Positions 61,496-64,000 of a DNA stretch of 64,000 bases are shown here, in pieces. The stretch comes from Bugula neritina (lineage: Eukaryota > Bryozoa > Gymnolaemata > Cheilostomatida > Bugulidae): assembly GCA_964035545.1 (NCBI GenBank), contig OZ037765.1:19524698-19588697 (forward strand), read 5' to 3'. The position numbers and the translations under genes were made by a program. Below the pieces are notes generated by a model. The model was not told the origin of the DNA and ran no database searches. It saw only the letters and a list, made by a program, of their open reading frames with translations. Positions within the stretch are counted from its first letter, which is position 1; each line of letters opens with the position of its first letter.

Positions 61496-64000
61496 TCATG
61501 TCTTGTGTCGTTTCTTCACTTTCCAACTTTCCTTTTTGTGCCCAGCTGTATTATAAGAATGCTTCCTTTTTGATATTGGTTTTCTCTTCAGTAAAATGCC
61601 TGAATTAACATTACATGAACATGTACAAGTTATTAAATAAATTATGCAGTCGAACCGATTTCAAAATTTGTATTTTACGATTTATGCCTTTACAGAAATT
61701 TTACAATTCATAAGGTACCGTGGGAAAATCTGTTTTACAAAAAATAAATAATTAGAAAGGTATGTAGTATATAGCATATACTGCATGGCCAAATAGTTCT
61801 TTCACATGTCCATTAATAACTGCCATTAGGGATGTCGACATGAAACAGCATTTAGGAGTTGCCCACTTTTATAAATTAAAACCTAAGGACTTGTTTATTA
61901 GTAGCAAGTCAGAATTGTAGATGACCTTTTTATGTACAAAATAGCCTACAAACCTGCTTGCTTTGTTTCTGTTGAGTGACATGTGTGGCTCTCCAGTTCA
62001 CACCGGTTACACTGCAGACAGTGCACTCGAGATTGCTTCACGCAGCGCTTGCAGATCTCACAATGATGATACTGTGGCCCATGCTGTAAATGTATATATT
62101 TACACAAAATAAATAAAATACAAAGCCATGATCATCTGTTGCTAATGTGATGAGTTAATTACACTAAAAATTTTAAAGTGAAAGTGAATCTGTACAAATA
62201 ATAAGTGCAAGCATTTATTGAATCGGTTCTTGGACGCTTGAAAACTTGCTATAAATTAACGATGAGATAATCTCAAAGTTTCACTTAGAGAGCAATTTCA
62301 TGTCTCTGAAATTTACTGAATGATTAGGTTAATTTTTAGAGCATTTCTCGAATAATTGAACACTCGAACAGGTTGACCAAATGATAAAACTATTTTTACA
62401 AAAAAGATGAAACTAGTTTAAGGTGAATGTATAACCCAGTCAGCTTTGATTAGTGAATAATTTCAAAAACCAGCAGAATTACTTTTTTACAAACTAACTT
62501 TAGTCGTGCAGCTCCCACATTGATAACAGTGTTGGTTATCTCTGCTTATGTATTTCAAGCACACTTCACAGAATCTACAACCATTAAAATACACAAATAT
62601 AATTAACACTGAAAACCAAATATAATTTTTGAAAATTAAAAAAAAATAATTGTTTTAGTGGCCACACTAAATTAATTTTTAAATATTGGTATTATGATTA
62701 ACCTATTTTATACAATAAAATTAACAATGGTGGAATAGAAAAAAATCCTAATTTGGGCACACTAATATGCGGAAAAGAGAGTTTCAGTTTAAGAAACACT
62801 TCTGATCCCATTTTATGAGAAAACAACAAAACAATAAATACAACCCTTAAAACTTTATGAAAATTTTAGTTTTACAACTTAATGATTATTTTGGCAAATA
62901 TTGCCTCTACTATGAGTAAATTATATCTTGGTTTATAAAAAGCAATAGAGAATTGTAGACTTGTATATATTGACAGATATGAAATGATAAAGCCAATACA
63001 TGTAGCCCATTATGTGAGCTACCTGTGGATAAAAAGATAGTGCATTAACTCTTTAAAAACAATAAAAAAAAGTTGGAATGAGAAAACATTAGAACTACTA
63101 GATTACATCATGACAGCTGCTTACTACAGTAGTATTGCTTTAGTTGTTTCAACGCAACAGAAATAAAGAATTTAGATTCATCTACTGATTAGTATGCATA
63201 AACTGCATAAATACTTTACCTGTATCCATGTTCCTGGGGTAAGACAAATCTCTTCAGTGGTATGTCAGTATAGATTCTAGCAGGAGAACCCTTTGAATGT
63301 TCTGATACGCCTGCCTTGTAACCACTGTGATTAGAATAATTCACTTTATAGTCTGACATGGCAAGATTGGACAAGTGCTTCTCTACTTGAGGCTCCATAA
63401 AGTAAGGGAAGAAAAGCAGTCTAGCAACTAAAACAAAGTGTATTTTATTCTATTAAACTCTAATGATTTTAATATTTATGAGATTTCTCATGAAGCAAAC
63501 ACAGTTTAGGTAAACATGCTTCAAAATTCAAAGAGCTTAAACGAAAAAAAAACTAGTTTTGAAGACTAAAGTTATTGCGGGTATGCAGAACTTAAACCAG
63601 CAACAATTCAGGGTAGAATTATTTTCAAATCTATGCAATCCAATCTATCATCTCATGTCTTATGTTTTACACAAACAAAAAACTGGTAAAAACTTGAGGA
63701 AATCAATACAGTTGTAGCATTTTACAGTTCAATAAGTCAGCAGCAAATCTAGAAAATTCTATCACCAGCAGAAATGCAAAATATTAACATATGCTTTTGC
63801 TTACACCATATTTAAATGCACGAAGGCCCTCTTTCTTAGCAATCATCAATAAGACAGACACAACGCATAAAAATAACATATACACATTATTTCAACAATT
63901 TGTCATGCTATTTATGAAAGTATTGAATTACCAGACTTGCAGCTACCGGTAGCTACTATTTTCTTTAGGGTCACAGATAACGCTTGCACCAAACCACCAT
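61496..64000 (-). CDS. ZCCHC4: ZCCHC4, 28S rRNA m6A methyltransferase, 3' part
   Basis: Five exons in transcription order: 63932-64000 (cut by the window edge), 63220-63427, 62499-62574, 61954-62083, 61496-61599 (stop at 61498-61496); 194 residues visible, phases consistent. The first visible residues [14 protein letters not shown] follow the methyltransferase DPPF motif, which falls just outside the window. [24 protein letters not shown] and [14 protein letters not shown] match the catalytic domain end. Two DHHC-like zinc clusters follow: FCEVC...HCYQCGSC, then [20 protein letters not shown]. The last exon is a lysine/arginine-rich tail. In vertebrates ZCCHC4 methylates one adenosine of 28S rRNA. 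The CCHC knuckle that gives the human protein its name is not visible: the sequence passes from CELESHTC directly to the basic tail. Convergent with ATAD2. Confidence 0.9.

Noticed and set aside
61960-62574. DHHC palmitoyltransferase
   Set aside because: The cysteine clusters look DHHC-like, but there are no membrane segments and the upstream exon matches the ZCCHC4 methyltransferase domain.
63800-63860. Extra ZCCHC4 exon on the minus strand
   Set aside because: A short open stretch exists but no clean acceptor, and exons 63932-64000 and 63220-63427 already join in phase.

Overview
This window is nuclear DNA from an animal, most likely an invertebrate. It is AT-rich and intron-dense: most introns are GT-AG and 80 to 1,100 bases long, and the recognisable genes have close animal orthologues. 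I cannot name the phylum from sequence alone. The mix of a TRIM-NHL-like gene, a Gypsy element, Tc1/mariner and hAT relics and a tRNA-derived SINE would fit a lophotrochozoan-type invertebrate, but that is only a guess.

Layout. 1-5,371 (minus): the 5' half of a MARF1-like gene (NYN ribonuclease domain, then an RRM), running off the left edge. 5,400-9,837: gene-free, AT-rich DNA full of imprecise six-base-period arrays. 9,838-19,518 (plus): a complete SMC6 gene, reconstructed here as 21 exons and 1,067 residues. 19,545-32,870: a transposon yard. It holds a 1.83-kb non-autonomous hAT with a perfect 8-bp target duplication and a second element nested in it, a related stand-alone element, a Gypsy relic interrupted by a dead Tc1 copy, and a second Gypsy fragment on the minus strand. 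It also holds two copies of an unidentified three-exon gene tail. 32,876-37,714 (plus): a complete RING/B-box/coiled-coil gene with an NHL-like propeller end (8 exons, 604 residues). 39,180-44,490: two more copies of the unidentified gene tail and a hAT transposase remnant. 46,400-47,750: another period-six tract. 48,794-61,281 (plus): a complete ATAD2/ATAD2B gene (25 exons, 1,445 residues). 61,496-64,000 (minus): the 3' half of ZCCHC4, convergent with ATAD2, with 3' ends that probably overlap.

The four conserved genes belong to different nuclear or RNA pathways: germline RNA control (MARF1), SMC5/6 genome maintenance (SMC6), acetyl-histone chromatin remodelling (ATAD2) and 28S rRNA m6A methylation (ZCCHC4). 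Nothing suggests a functional cluster. All exon coordinates were derived by hand by joining splice sites so that reading phase is kept. The SMC6, ATAD2 and TRIM-like models each sum to an exact multiple of three.

The most unusual item is the repeated three-exon gene tail at about 22.4, 39.3 and 43.4 kb, plus a broken copy at 25.1 kb. Three copies keep identical exon lengths (144 and 111 bases, then a short last exon), reading phase, splice sites and stop placement, and they differ mainly at amino-acid-changing positions. A second item is a family of nearly perfect hairpin elements (TIR GGGTCATTTTACTT, apparent 4-bp target duplications) sitting in introns of the TRIM-like gene and ATAD2.
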